64,000 nucleotides of DNA from Longimicrobiaceae bacterium. Lineage in GTDB: Bacteria; Gemmatimonadota; Gemmatimonadetes; Longimicrobiales; Longimicrobiaceae. Of this stretch, positions 8,795-18,325 are shown one piece after another. The notes under the pieces were generated by a model, which was given only the letters and a program-made list of their open reading frames with translations, had not been told where the DNA came from and ran no database searches. The stretch is from contig DASVBS010000085.1 of NCBI GenBank assembly GCA_036375715.1, positions 1 to 64,000 of the forward strand, read 5' to 3'. The translations under genes were made by a program, and so were the position numbers. How positions within the stretch are numbered: position 1 is the first letter of the stretch; each line of letters opens with the position of its first letter.

Positions 8795-11685
8795 CGTGGA
8801 TTCAGGAGGAAGGCGGCAACATCCGCGATCTGCTGGGCCTCCAGCTCCAGCTCCGGGGGCCGGGGCATCATGCTCACGGGCAGCGTCTGGAGGCTCTCGA
8901 TGTCCGAGCGCGCCACGGTATGCCGCTGCCCGTTCGCATCCTTGATCACGACCGTCGCACCGTCGGACAGCAGGAAGCCGAATAGCACCCGACCATCCCT
9001 GCCCGTCAGAACGTGGGTTTCATAACCGTGCGATATGTCGGTGCTCGGGTGGACGATCGCTTCGAGGAGGGTGGCACGATCGAACTTCGATGCCGCGTGG
9101 CTGAGATCTGGCCCCACATCCGCTCCCACGCCGTCCACCGTGTGACAGACGGCGCAATTGCCGTAGAAGACGGTCCGACCCCTCTCGGCATCGCCCTCCA
9201 GCGCGGCGACCTCGTCGGCGGTAGGCCCTCCTCGGCGGGGGAAGAACGCCTCGGTGAGCACGCGCACCTGTCGATCCAGATGGTCCCCGATCGTGCGGCG
9301 GGCCATGTCGGTGACGAGGCTGGGCAGCTCCCCCTCGGCCAGGACGCCGATCAGCAGCGCGCCGCCCAGCGAATCCGCGCCCAGAGCCGCCACAGCGTCG
9401 ACCCGTTCCTCGACGCTGCGGGTGGAATCCAGCACCACCGAGCGCAGCCGCATGAGCTCGGCGGCGTTCGTCGGTGCCGCTATCGATTCGGGCATGACCG
9501 CGCCGGTCACGGCGAAGCCGTTCCAGCGAGTCGCCAGGCCGTGCTCCAGCCACCACGCCGCCTGGCGAGCGACATCGTCGAGCTCGCTGTGGGTCAGATC
9601 GGCCATCGTCTGCGCAGCCTCCCGGGTGGGGATGAAGCCGATCGCCACCAGTGCGCGATTGCGCTCCGACTCCGGCACCTGGGGAGAGCTGGCCCGCTGC
9701 CTCAGGTCCTCCAGAGCCACGGCCGGGTGCAGCCGCCACGCGATGCCGGCGAAGCGGGCGTCCCAGTCGACGGGATCGGATGCGCCGAGCTGCTCACGCA
9801 GGAAGGGGTAGAGCTCTTCCTCCTTCCCGTCGGCCGCCATGCCGAGGGCTTCCAGGTACCAGCGATCCTGGCCATCGAAGCCCCGCGCCAGCTCGAGGAT
9901 GATGTCCTGTGACTCCGACAGCGGAACGTCACGAAGAGAGATGGCCACCTCGCGCCGAACGGCGGGTGACGGATCCTTCGCCATCATCGCCGCATAGGGG
10001 AGCATGTTCCTGCCGGTGGCCCGGAGCGCACGGTAAGCCACCAGCCGGGTCTCGGGATCGCGATCTTCTAGGAGGCGCTCGACCTCTCTCACTCCGCGCG
10101 GCCCCAGCTGGGCAAGGAGCCAGATGGCACGCGCTCTGTGGTAGGGATTGTCCCGGCGCAGAAGCGCGCGGACTTCGCCCAGTACCTTTTCACCCTGCGC
10201 GCGGAGCCGGACGAAGCCGCTCGCCCGTACGTTGATGGCGGGGCTCAACAGCGCCTGGATCTGCCCCTTCGTGGTGGTGAGGTCGATCTCGGGCACAGGC
10301 AGGTCGTGCCCTCTCGGCGCAATGCGGTAAATGCGGCCCACCTGTTGGTGGTCGTACATTGCGTGCCCGCCGACGACCGGGTCGTACCAGTCGGCCACAT
10401 ACACGGCACCGTCAGGTCCGACGGCAACGTCGCTGGGGCGGAACCATTTGCGCTGGTCCTCCCCCACGTCTTCATTCCAGACATAATCCGCGGTACCCCC
10501 CGCAACCGAGCTGATGAGCTCTCCTCTCTCCAGCCGATAGCCGGCTCCTTCCGGCATCGTCCGGTATCCGAAGACGACATTTCGACCGGCGTCGGCGCTC
10601 AGCAGCATTCCGCGGAACTCCCGCCCCAGCTCGTCTCCTTCGTAGACCACGATGCCGGTGGGCGCGCCCGCGCCGACCCGGTCTCCGGCCGGGATGACCC
10701 CGGGATCCTCCTGGCGCCAGTGGGCGGTAAAGAGGTCCTGCCCCGGGCGCTGATCCGCGCGCCAGGTACGCGAGCCATCGGGACTGAAGTAGCCGAGGCT
10801 ACCCCCCTCCATCACCCACGCAGTGCGGGTCGCGACGACCTCGTCGTCGTTGTCGTTCTGCCATAGGTCGCCGCGCGAATCGACGGTCACCTCGTAGGCA
10901 TTCCGGAAGTTGTGCCCCAGGACCGTCAATCCTCGTCCGTCGGGGTCGATGCGCAGCGCCAGACCTCCGGTCCAGATGCGTCCGTCATCGCTGACCCGTC
11001 CCGGCGTATTGTCCGTGTTGTACGGGGTCCCGCCCGTATAGACGCTGCCGGAGCGCAGCGTCCAGCCGGCGCTGTCGGTGACCACGTGCGGGCCCGCGTT
11101 GCCGGTGTTGAAGTACCAGCGTCCGTCCGGCCCTGCCACGAAGGCGTGGAGCCCGTGGTCGTGGTCGAAACCGCCGAAGCCGGTCAGGAAGACCTCCCTG
11201 CGATCGGGGCGATCGTCGCCGTCCTCGTCGGTATAGACGATCACCGACGGCGAGCTCGAGACGATCACCTTGTTGTCGATGACCGCCAATCCCAGAGGGG
11301 AATGAAGGGCCGTGTCCTGCACGAAGGTCTTGGAGCTGTCCGCGACCCCATCCCCGTTCGTGTCCTCGAGGATGACGATCCGATCTCCCTCCGGCCTGCT
11401 CGGATGATCCGGCTTGAAGGTGCGGTAATTCGCGGCCTCGGCGACCCAGACGCGCCCCCGTATGTCCACGTCGATGTTGGTGGGGTTCACGAACATCGGC
11501 GTCTCCGCCCAGAGGATGACCTCGAGACCCGCCGGCACCACGAACCGGTCGGTGACCACGGCCGATGCGGGGGGCGGCGTGTAGTCGGGAGTGGTCCTGC
11601 AGCTCAGCGGGACGGCGGTCGCGGCGATCGACAATGCCACGAGGCGGAGAGGAGCAGGCGACGAGGTTCTCTGTGGGTGCGCCAT
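8791..11685 (-). CDS. PVC-type haem-binding membrane-bound dehydrogenase with HEAT repeats
   Basis: A 964-residue exported protein with the three-part layout of the Pirellula/Verrucomicrobium-type CxxCH family. Residues about 45-430 form a beta-propeller resembling a sugar dehydrogenase (FVNPTNIDVDIRGRVWVAEA; DTNGDGVAD repeats). Residues about 490-760 are HEAT-like helical repeats. The C-terminal cytochrome domain carries CAVCH at 844-848 and a likely distal Met in VSMMPRP. The N-terminus (LSIAATAVPLSC) resembles a lipoprotein signal. It probably passes electrons from oxidation of a sugar or alcohol to the respiratory chain in the periplasm. First gene of the unit running to susD, about 118 bp downstream of a TGTCCGGACA operator. 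No ribosome-binding site is obvious at the chosen ATG. Confidence 0.85.
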   Translation of the reverse strand: MAHPQRTSSPAPLRLVALSIAATAVPLSCRTTPDYTPPPASAVVTDRFVVPAGLEVILWAETPMFVNPTNIDVDIRGRVWVAEAANYRTFKPDHPSRPEGDRIVILEDTNGDGVADSSKTFVQDTALHSPLGLAVIDNKVIVSSSPSVIVYTDEDGDDRPDRREVFLTGFGGFDHDHGLHAFVAGPDGRWYFNTGNAGPHVVTDSAGWTLRSGSVYTGGTPYNTDNTPGRVSDDGRIWTGGLALRIDPDGRGLTVLGHNFRNAYEVTVDSRGDLWQNDNDDEVVATRTAWVMEGGSLGYFSPDGSRTWRADQRPGQDLFTAHWRQEDPGVIPAGDRVGAGAPTGIVVYEGDELGREFRGMLLSADAGRNVVFGYRTMPEGAGYRLERGELISSVAGGTADYVWNEDVGEDQRKWFRPSDVAVGPDGAVYVADWYDPVVGGHAMYDHQQVGRIYRIAPRGHDLPVPEIDLTTTKGQIQALLSPAINVRASGFVRLRAQGEKVLGEVRALLRRDNPYHRARAIWLLAQLGPRGVREVERLLEDRDPETRLVAYRALRATGRNMLPYAAMMAKDPSPAVRREVAISLRDVPLSESQDIILELARGFDGQDRWYLEALGMAADGKEEELYPFLREQLGASDPVDWDARFAGIAWRLHPAVALEDLRQRASSPQVPESERNRALVAIGFIPTREAAQTMADLTHSELDDVARQAAWWLEHGLATRWNGFAVTGAVMPESIAAPTNAAELMRLRSVVLDSTRSVEERVDAVAALGADSLGGALLIGVLAEGELPSLVTDMARRTIGDHLDRQVRVLTEAFFPRRGGPTADEVAALEGDAERGRTVFYGNCAVCHTVDGVGADVGPDLSHAASKFDRATLLEAIVHPSTDISHGYETHVLTGRDGRVLFGFLLSDGATVVIKDANGQRHTVARSDIESLQTLPVSMMPRPPELELEAQQIADVAAFLLNPR

Positions 11686-11981
11686 AGCGTTGGCGGGCTA
11701 TAGGTCAGCGCTGTTGGTCGGCTAAGGCACGATGCGGGTACGGTCGTGCCGCCGACATCCAGGGGCTTCGATGGGTCGTGTGGCAGCCACAGTACATCCG
11801 AATGTCCGGACAATCAAGAGTTTTGATCTCGCCCTGGCTCGGCGGAGGCCCCCTTGGCCCGAAAAATCAGAGGGTTAGAGATCTCTCGCCGTTCCAGGAG
11901 GAGAGGTTGTCACCACGGCCCACGCGCATCGCGCCCTCCCGGAGCGGAAATCGGCCCCTGCGTGAGATTCTCGCCGGCGGC
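11686..11981. other. intergenic region carrying an operator
   Basis: This 296-bp gap separates the phosphotriesterase stop codon from the start of the c-haem gene. It contains the TGTCCGGACA operator (11803-11812) and presumably the promoter of the c-haem/TIM/susCD unit. Nothing else recognisable. Confidence 0.6.
11803..11812. promoter_or_regulatory. operator copy 1 (TGTCCGGACA) of the GntR/HutC regulon
   Basis: A perfect 10-bp palindrome, extended to ATGTCCGGACAA, upstream of the c-haem gene. Flanking bases are shared with the copy at 18268 (ATCCGRATGTCCGGACAATC), so the match is longer than the palindrome itself. Confidence 0.75.
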
Positions 11982-12944
11982 CTAGTCCCCGGCTCGAAAG
12001 GCGAAGGCGCGGCTCGGGTTCTTCACCATGATCCGATCGAAATCTCCCGGGCTCAGTCCGGCCTCCAGGAGCTGAGAGCGGAACTCGGTGACGAGAAAGG
12101 TCAGGCCCGGGGCGCCGCCGTACATCCGCCAGTATCCGCGTCTCGCCGCGTCCATCCCCAACATCACCTGGTCTCCCAGACCCTCGGCGAACAGCGCCAC
12201 CACGAGATCGCGCGTGGGGTTGCCCTGCCCCGGCTTCCACCGAAACGCCGAATCGAACTCGACGAAAACTCCGGTCGACAGAATCTCCCGGTGATATGCA
12301 AGGTCCGGGTTGCGATCGGTGTGGGAGAGGACGACGTGGCGCGCCTCCACGCCCGCGTCGCTTAGCAGCTTCACCTGCTCGAGCGCCGCGGTGCCCTGCT
12401 CGGTGTGCGTCAGGATCGGAGCCCCGGTGATGCGATGTGCCGCAGCCGCCGCCCGGAACGCCTTCTGTTCATGGGCATTCAGACTGTTCAGACCCCCCGC
12501 GACCTTGATCACCCCCGCGCGATGCGGCGTCCTCCGGATCTCGGGGCCCTCGTAGTCGTTCGCGTCCACGCCGTCGCGAATGTCGGCCACGAACAGCTCG
12601 GTGAGCGCGTCCTCGTCCAGACCCAGCAAGGGATGGTCAGGGGGATAGTACTTCCGCAGGTGCAACCCGGTGGGACATACGATGTGCACCCCCGACCGAC
12701 TGGAGACCTCCGCCAGCTTGGTCGCACTGCGGCTGCAGCCCGCCGGCATGGAGTCGACCATCGCCCGCACGCCCGCCGCGTAGCACTCGGCCAGCTCATC
12801 CGCCGCGTGCTCCACCGAGTTCAGCAGAAAATCGGGGTACTGCTCCGTCGTGTACCCCTGTTCGATGATGATATGCTCGTGGGCGTAGCACGGGCCCAGC
12901 TCACCCGGCGGAACGTCTCCGAGGACGGTGCGCACGAAGGTCAT
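11982..12944 (-). CDS. phosphotriesterase-family metal hydrolase (likely sugar lactonase)
   Basis: A 320-residue amidohydrolase-superfamily enzyme. The binuclear metal site is complete: H22 and H24 (AHEHI), K147 for the carboxylated bridging lysine (VIKVAGG), H180 (LTHTEQG), H208 (LSHTDR) and D265 (LGMDAARRG). Characterised members of this family include lactonases acting on phosphorylated sugar lactones, which suits a sugar dehydrogenase cluster; true organophosphate hydrolysis is unlikely to be the native role. The ATG at 12944 overlaps the upstream stop codon as ATGA and has GGGGAGG before it, so an upstream ATG at 12986 is rejected. Last gene of the six-gene unit starting at 18205. Confidence 0.85.
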   Translation of the reverse strand: MTFVRTVLGDVPPGELGPCYAHEHIIIEQGYTTEQYPDFLLNSVEHAADELAECYAAGVRAMVDSMPAGCSRSATKLAEVSSRSGVHIVCPTGLHLRKYYPPDHPLLGLDEDALTELFVADIRDGVDANDYEGPEIRRTPHRAGVIKVAGGLNSLNAHEQKAFRAAAAAHRITGAPILTHTEQGTAALEQVKLLSDAGVEARHVVLSHTDRNPDLAYHREILSTGVFVEFDSAFRWKPGQGNPTRDLVVALFAEGLGDQVMLGMDAARRGYWRMYGGAPGLTFLVTEFRSQLLEAGLSPGDFDRIMVKNPSRAFAFRAGD

Positions 12945-14344
12945 AGAATGGCCTCCCCGCGCTTCGCTCCGCGGTTGGCTGCCCACGCGTGCGCCGCGGT
13001 GGCCGCAACCTCGCCGGGCGTCTCCAGTACCGCGCCCAGGGCGGCCAGGCGCTCCTGCAGCTCGGTCACCGGCAGGTCACGCGCCCCGCAGTCACGCTCC
13101 AGCGAGAGCGCTGCCGCCAAGCCTGCCGCCTGACCCATCGACATGGTCTGACCCATCGACCGGCAGGACGCGTGAGCATCGTGAGTGGCGCTGAAGCATC
13201 GTCCGGCAACCCATACCTCGTCCCGCCCCCGCGGGACGAGAGTCCGGTAGGGCACGTCGTAAGCCTTTCCCTCGGGCACGTACGCCCAGACGGTCTCTTC
13301 TTCGCCCGCAGCGTTCTGGCGGTGGTCCTCGATGGGCGCACCACACAGGAGCACCCGGTCGTCGAAACGCCTCGCCTGCAAGCAGTCGTCGCGGGTGAGG
13401 CGGTACTCGCCGTAGACGCGTCTCGACTCGCGCACGCCGATCTGCGTGCTCAGGCCGATGATGCGGGCGTTCTCGTAGCCAGGCACACGGTCGCGGAAGA
13501 AGGCTTCGTAGATGTAGGCCTGCCGGCGCCCCTCGCGCTCCGCCTTACCAAGCTCGTGCACATCGGTGGCGTCGACGCTGGCCACTCGCACCGCGACCGT
13601 GGAGATGCAGCCCGGCTGCACCATGGCGTGTGCGCTTCCCGCCCGCCGAGGCAACGGATGGGTGCCTTCTTCCACCGCCCGCGCCATCCGCTCCGCGAGC
13701 ATCTTCTTGCCTCCCGCACGCTCGAACCGCTCGAGGTCCACATTGCACATGCGGAAGGTGGTGGTGAGCGTCTGCGCGGGATCGATTTCGCCCGCTCGCT
13801 CAAAGGCGATTCCCGCGTGGTAGCACAGGTCGGCGTCGCCGCTCGCGTCGATGAAACGCTTCGCCCGTATCCGCCTGAGGCCCTGCTTGGTCGCGATCAC
13901 CACCGCGTCGACGCGACCGTCCGGATTGTCTTCAACGCCCACCAACAGCGAATGGAGGTAGAGGTCTACACCCGCCTCCTCCAGCAAGCGGTCCCAGATG
14001 ATCTTCAGTCGCTCCGGGTCGTAAGTGACTCCGGTGCCCGCTCCATACGTGTTCGGTCGCAGGTACATCGCGCCCTCGGCATCCAGGGCGTCGACCACCT
14101 GGTCGGGAATGCCTCCCACGACCTTTCGCGGCTCCGGCCCCGGGGTGAAAAAGCCGTAGAAGGTATCCAGGACCTGGGTGGAGCACCCTCCGAAGAAGCC
14201 GTAGCGTTCGACGAGCGCAACATGGAACCGGCCGGATCGGCTCGCCGCGAGGGCGGCGCAGCACCCCGCGGATCCGGCGCCGACGACCAGCACGTCGACG
14301 TCCGCCAGAGTGGGGATGTGTGCGGAGATCAGCGGGGAAGGCAT
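12941..14344 (-). CDS. FAD-dependent oxidoreductase (FAD_oxidored family)
   Basis: A 467-residue flavoprotein. Residues 18-27 hold the dinucleotide-binding motif VLVVGAGSAG, followed by ALVERYGFFGGCST, typical of the FAD_oxidored (PF12831) family. The C-terminal FAD-closing region reads GRCFSATHDAHASCRSMGQ and ends with MGQAAGLAAAL. Family members have mostly unknown substrates and are frequent in carbohydrate clusters of soil bacteria. No signal peptide, so cytosolic. It overlaps the downstream lactonase gene by 4 bp and follows the SIS gene with a 9-bp gap. It may oxidise a sugar or sugar-acid intermediate ahead of the lactonase; this is inference from position. Confidence 0.85.
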   Translation of the reverse strand: MPSPLISAHIPTLADVDVLVVGAGSAGCCAALAASRSGRFHVALVERYGFFGGCSTQVLDTFYGFFTPGPEPRKVVGGIPDQVVDALDAEGAMYLRPNTYGAGTGVTYDPERLKIIWDRLLEEAGVDLYLHSLLVGVEDNPDGRVDAVVIATKQGLRRIRAKRFIDASGDADLCYHAGIAFERAGEIDPAQTLTTTFRMCNVDLERFERAGGKKMLAERMARAVEEGTHPLPRRAGSAHAMVQPGCISTVAVRVASVDATDVHELGKAEREGRRQAYIYEAFFRDRVPGYENARIIGLSTQIGVRESRRVYGEYRLTRDDCLQARRFDDRVLLCGAPIEDHRQNAAGEEETVWAYVPEGKAYDVPYRTLVPRGRDEVWVAGRCFSATHDAHASCRSMGQTMSMGQAAGLAAALSLERDCGARDLPVTELQERLAALGAVLETPGEVAATAAHAWAANRGAKRGEAIL

Positions 14345-14353
14345 TCGTCTTCC

Positions 14354-15139
14354 TTACTCCTGAAGCCCAACATTCTGGTACAACCGTGAGAGTCGGCGGG
14401 CATGCTCGTCGTAGGCCGACTGGAACAGCTCGGTCGATTCTTCCGGGCCCACCACCGCGGCAGCCGTAAGGACTCTCGGTGGACTTCCCGCCTTCGTGAG
14501 TCGCAAGGCGACTTCGGCTTTGATGGCGTTGACGAGCAGTACGCCCCCGACCGTCGAACCGGGCCCGACGGGCGTGGGCAGGCCATCGACATACACCATT
14601 GCGTCCCCCACTGGCGCGCCGGTGTCGAGTACGAGGTCCGCGAAATCAGGCAGCTTGAGACCACGCGGATCCCTGCTCGTCGAGGCGTCCGAATGCGCCT
14701 TGCTGACGATCGCCACCACCCGAATGCCGCGCTTCTGAAAGCCCTCCGCGATCTCGATGGAGACCACGTTGCACCCGCTCGACGAGATGACGAGCGCCGA
14801 ATCCGCTTCGGACAGGTCGAAGTTGCGCAGGATCTGCTCAGCCAGGCCGGGCACGTTCTCGAGGAACATGGCCTGCCGCTGCCCGTTGGGGCCCACCACC
14901 GGATTGTGGAAGGTGAGGGAGAGCTCGACGATCGGGTTGAAGCCCGGAAACGAGCCGTAGCGGGGCCACATCTCCTCGACCATCATGCGGCTGTGGCCGG
15001 AGCCGAACAGGTGCACCATCCGGCCGGCGAGAATGCTGGCCGAGAACCAGTCCGCAGCACGTTCGATGGCCTCTTCCTGCGCCGCGACGGCTGCCAGGAT
15101 TCTTCGACACTGCGCCAGATAGTCTTGAGTTGGTTTCAC
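14354..15139 (-). CDS. SIS-domain sugar isomerase-like protein (UPF0309-like)
   Basis: A 261-residue cytosolic protein of the sugar-isomerase fold. VHLFGSGHSRMMVEE is the first phosphosugar-binding segment, and ALVISSSGCNVVSIEIAEGF is the second, with the Ser cluster that binds the phosphate. The layout matches the UPF0309/GmhA-like group rather than GlmS-type proteins. I choose a GTG start at 15139 because it overlaps the stop codon of the ROK gene as GTGA, the same 4-bp coupling seen at 12941; upstream in-frame codons translate the kinase reading region. It probably isomerises, or cleaves the ether or amine of, a 6-phosphosugar made by the neighbouring kinase. Confidence 0.8.
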   Translation of the reverse strand: MKPTQDYLAQCRRILAAVAAQEEAIERAADWFSASILAGRMVHLFGSGHSRMMVEEMWPRYGSFPGFNPIVELSLTFHNPVVGPNGQRQAMFLENVPGLAEQILRNFDLSEADSALVISSSGCNVVSIEIAEGFQKRGIRVVAIVSKAHSDASTSRDPRGLKLPDFADLVLDTGAPVGDAMVYVDGLPTPVGPGSTVGGVLLVNAIKAEVALRLTKAGSPPRVLTAAAVVGPEESTELFQSAYDEHARRLSRLYQNVGLQE

Positions 15140-16065
15140 GTTGCACAGCTTGTGAGCGCATGGCGTGCCGCACCGTACGCACCTGCGAATGCTCCCAGCC
15201 GCGCAGGGACGATGGGTACGGAGACCCCGGTCGGGCGCCACTCCAGCGAGTGAACAAAGCGAGTGAGCGGCTGGAAAAGCTCATCCCCCGCGCGAGCGAT
15301 TCCCCCTCCGATCACGATCATCTCCGGATCGAGGACATTGATCAGGGAGACGATTCCGCAAGCGAGCAGATACACCGAGCGAAGCCAGATGTCGGTTGCC
15401 TCGGCCTCCCCTCTTCGGTGGGCATCGACCAGCGCCTCAGTAGTCGTGAATCGACCATTGGTTCGCCTGGCGACCGTGCAATCACCGATCGCCTCCTCCA
15501 GCGTTCCGGGCGTTCCCACGATGTCCGGAGGACCATCAGGGTCCAGGCAGATGTGTCCCAGATGCCCGGCTCGCCCGAGGTGCCCCCTGAGGAGGTGGCC
15601 GTCGACCATCGCCCCTCCCCCGACTCCGGTGCCCAGCGTGAGCATCATCACGTTGGAGCACCCCGCCGCGGCGCCCAGCCATGCTTCACCGAGCAGGGCC
15701 GCGTGAGCGTCGTTGATGACCGGCACCGTGACGCCGAGGCCCAGGGCATCGGTCCAGTCGAGACCGGTGAGCGCGTCGAGGCGGCCCTGCATCCAGGCCA
15801 CACTACGCTGATCGCGAGCCACCAACCCCGGCGCGGCGATCCCCACCCAGCTCGCGGGGCGGCCCACTTGCTCCTGGAGCGTGCCGAGCATGCCGCGAAT
15901 CTTCCGCACCCAGGACTCGGGGTCGTCACCGCTCGACTCGGTCCAGCAGCCCAGCTCGGTGCCGTCCCCGGTGAGCGCCACCACCTTCAGGTTGGTCCCA
16001 CCCAGGTCGAACCCGACCGTGTAGGGCGCCGCTGCGCCGTGCGGCTTCAAGCGCTCACCGTCCAT
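15136..16065 (-). CDS. ROK-family sugar kinase
   Basis: About 309 residues. The phosphate-1 motif GFDLGGTNLK (residues 18-27) and the second glycine-rich loop LGTGVGGGAMVDG identify an ASKHA-fold ROK protein; GHLGRAGHLGH carries the sugar-contacting His. There is no N-terminal helix-turn-helix, so it is a kinase rather than a repressor. Odd: the cysteine-rich zinc site that follows the GH motif in most ROK proteins (CxCGxxGCxE) is reduced to one Cys in ICLDPDGPPD, so zinc binding is probably lost. The ATG at 16065 lacks a clear ribosome-binding site; a TTG at 16050 overlapping the upstream stop as TTGA is an equally good start. Confidence 0.85.
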   Translation of the reverse strand: MDGERLKPHGAAAPYTVGFDLGGTNLKVVALTGDGTELGCWTESSGDDPESWVRKIRGMLGTLQEQVGRPASWVGIAAPGLVARDQRSVAWMQGRLDALTGLDWTDALGLGVTVPVINDAHAALLGEAWLGAAAGCSNVMMLTLGTGVGGGAMVDGHLLRGHLGRAGHLGHICLDPDGPPDIVGTPGTLEEAIGDCTVARRTNGRFTTTEALVDAHRRGEAEATDIWLRSVYLLACGIVSLINVLDPEMIVIGGGIARAGDELFQPLTRFVHSLEWRPTGVSVPIVPARLGAFAGAYGAARHALTSCAT

Positions 16066-16844
16066 CCGCCGTCGACCGAAATCACCTGCCCGGTGATCGA
16101 GCGCGCGGCCGGGCTCAGCAGGAAGAGCGCGGTCGAAGCTATGTCCCCGGGCTCCAGCAATCCCCCGGGCAGCGGCTGCTTCACGCGCATGTACTCCACG
16201 ATCGCGGGATCGTCCTGCGCGCGGCGACTCATGGGCGTGCGCACCAGACCCGGAGCGATCGCGTTGATGCGAATGCCGTGGGGAGCGTAGTAGGCGGCGG
16301 CCGAGCGGCTCATGGCGATGATCGCTCCTTTGCTGGCGGCGTACCCATGGGTCGCGAACGACCGGGCCGACGGAGAGAACGCCAGCACGCTCGCCATGTT
16401 CAGCAGGACCCCGCGCATGCCGTCGCTGTCCGGCTCCTGCAGGAGCATCCTTCGCAGCACCTCGCGGGACATCAGGAACATGCTGCGGACGTTGGTCTCG
16501 AATGTCCGGTCCCAACCCTCGTCCGTGCACTCGTGCAGCGGCCCGTCGCCGAAACGCCGCCCGCTGATGCCGACCACGTTGAACAGTGCGTCGATGCGGC
16601 CGAGGTCAGCGGCACAGACGCTGACCACCTGGGCGACGCGCGCCGGATCCGTTACGTCCGCCTCGAGGAAGCGACAGTCTCCACCCTCCGCGCCCACTTC
16701 CCGGGCGAGGCTCTCCCCACTCTCCGTATCGATGCCGATGACCACCACGCGTACACCCGACCGCGAGGCCACGCGGGCGGTTTCCGCGGCGATGCCGGTC
16801 GTGCCGGTCACCAGTAGCGTGCGCCCGGTCAGCTCACCCGACAT
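16047..16844 (-). CDS. short-chain dehydrogenase/reductase
   Basis: A 265-residue classical SDR. The cofactor loop is TGTTGIA (residues 14-20, last Gly replaced by Ala), with Asp at the end of beta-2 (VIGIDTES) favouring NAD. LEADVTD, the catalytic Ser region (NMASVLAF), YAASK with the Tyr-Lys pair, and PGLVRTPM follow in order; VDGGW near the C-terminus is typical. It probably interconverts a sugar or polyol hydroxyl and keto group in the cytosol. It overlaps the ROK gene and follows the Gfo/Idh gene after a 155-bp gap in which I see no promoter, so it may belong to the same transcript. Confidence 0.9.
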   Translation of the reverse strand: MSGELTGRTLLVTGTTGIAAETARVASRSGVRVVVIGIDTESGESLAREVGAEGGDCRFLEADVTDPARVAQVVSVCAADLGRIDALFNVVGISGRRFGDGPLHECTDEGWDRTFETNVRSMFLMSREVLRRMLLQEPDSDGMRGVLLNMASVLAFSPSARSFATHGYAASKGAIIAMSRSAAAYYAPHGIRINAIAPGLVRTPMSRRAQDDPAIVEYMRVKQPLPGGLLEPGDIASTALFLLSPAARSITGQVISVDGGWTVSA

Positions 16845-16999
16845 GAACCCTCGAGCTCGCCCGGGGTGTGCCCCCCTCTGCGCGGGCGGTCAGTGACACA
16901 CATCATCCGTATGGTTGGGACCTGGAGTACAGCGAGCGCGACACACGATCTTCCCCGAAGGGGACATTCGACAGCGTTGGCGATCATGAACGTCCACAA

Positions 17000-18205
17000 T
17001 CATGCGACCGCGTTCACCGTCTGGGTGATCTCGCCGGTCTGCAGATCTCGCAGGATCGACCGCACGGTGCCGTCGGGCAGGCGCTCCTTCTTGATCAACA
17101 CCTTCCCATCGACTTCGACCGCCTGGGCGCGAACGCTCCTGGCGGGTTCGCGGGCACGCCAATCGTCGAGCACGACCGGCTCCCACTGACGCGTGCGCGC
17201 CGATCGGTAGCAGGCATCGATCACCGCGTTCACCACGTAGCCGTCGTAGAACGTCTCCGTCGGCGGGCGCCCCTCTTCCAGCGCGTCGAACATGTCCACG
17301 AACATGGGCACGTAGCCCAGCGCGTGCGGCTCGTCCCCGACCGGGAACATCCAACCGGTCTCCGATTCCAGCTTCTCGGCCACGTAGCCCTTGCTGCCGG
17401 CGGCGGAGAACATCTCGAAGCCCGTGCGCAGCCAGTGGTTGAGCATGATCGTGCCCTCCGTGCCGGCGACCTCGTCACGCAGGTCCATTCCGCCCCGGAA
17501 TGCCCAGCTCGTTTCGACCTGACCCACGGCCCCACTCTCGAAGCGGATCAGGGCGATGGCGTGATCCTCGGCTTCGATGGGGTGAACCAGGGTGTCGGTC
17601 CAGCACATGACCTCGAGCGGCCGGTTCTCCTTGCCAACGAAGCTGCGGATGATCTCGATGCAGTGGCAGCCCATGTCGATCAGCGATCCGCCACCGGCCT
17701 GCTCGGGCGACCAGAACCAAGCGCTGTGCGGTCCCGGGTGAGTCTCGCGCGACCGGACCCAGAGGACGTCGCCGACCGCACCGGCACGGGTCGCGGCGAT
17801 GGACTTGAGCGTCTTGGGCGTGTAGACGAGGTCCTCGAGATAGCCGTGGAAGACCCCCGCGCGCTCCGCCGCGTCCAGCATACGCTTGGCCTCCTCCGCG
17901 TTGCGGCCCAGCGGCTTGGTGCAGAGGATCGCCTTGCCGGCTTCGGCCGCCAGTGTGACGGCTTCCTCGTGCAGATGGTTGGGTATGCCGATCACCACCA
18001 CGTCCACCTCGGGATCCTTGATCGCGGCTGCCATATCGGTGGTGTGGCGTGGGATACCCCAGCGGCCGGCGAAGTCACGCGCGCGCGCCTCGTCGCGGGA
18101 GTAGACGACCTCGATGCGATCACGGCGGCGCTGCCCCAGGATCGAGGTGGCGTAGAAGGAGCCGATCAATCCTGTGCCGAGAAGAGCGATTCGGTGAGCC
18201 CGCAT
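17000..18205 (-). CDS. Gfo/Idh/MocA-family oxidoreductase
   Basis: A 401-residue NAD(P)-dependent sugar dehydrogenase. N-terminal Rossmann fold with ALLGTGLIG (residues 7-15); [14 protein letters not shown] and CTKPLGRN (the family's EKP motif with Thr for Glu); the C-terminal domain carries [15 protein letters not shown], with the Asp/His pair expected at the active site. No Tat signal, so it is cytosolic, unlike many exported Gfo/Idh enzymes. The ATG at 18205 aligns with the start of the Rossmann fold; an upstream ATG at 18247 would add 14 residues and crowd the operator. It heads the unit 18205 to 11982, with a TGTCCGGACA operator 63 bp upstream. Confidence 0.9.
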   Translation of the reverse strand: MRAHRIALLGTGLIGSFYATSILGQRRRDRIEVVYSRDEARARDFAGRWGIPRHTTDMAAAIKDPEVDVVVIGIPNHLHEEAVTLAAEAGKAILCTKPLGRNAEEAKRMLDAAERAGVFHGYLEDLVYTPKTLKSIAATRAGAVGDVLWVRSRETHPGPHSAWFWSPEQAGGGSLIDMGCHCIEIIRSFVGKENRPLEVMCWTDTLVHPIEAEDHAIALIRFESGAVGQVETSWAFRGGMDLRDEVAGTEGTIMLNHWLRTGFEMFSAAGSKGYVAEKLESETGWMFPVGDEPHALGYVPMFVDMFDALEEGRPPTETFYDGYVVNAVIDACYRSARTRQWEPVVLDDWRAREPARSVRAQAVEVDGKVLIKKERLPDGTVRSILRDLQTGEITQTVNAVA

Positions 18206-18267
18206 GATGGCGATCCGGGTTGGAGGACGAAGGGGTCGGCCCGACACCGGGCCAAGCTATATCCGGA

Positions 18268-18277
18268 TGTCCGGACA
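18268..18277. promoter_or_regulatory. operator copy 2 (TGTCCGGACA)
   Basis: Identical palindrome to 11803-11812 and 19438-19447, placed 63 bp upstream of the Gfo/Idh start. It shares the longer context GRATGTCCGGACAATCAAG with copy 1. Confidence 0.75.
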
Positions 18278-18325
18278 ATCAAGCGTTTCGTCGGGCCTTG
18301 TGCGCGGGGTTCAGACTGCATGCCG

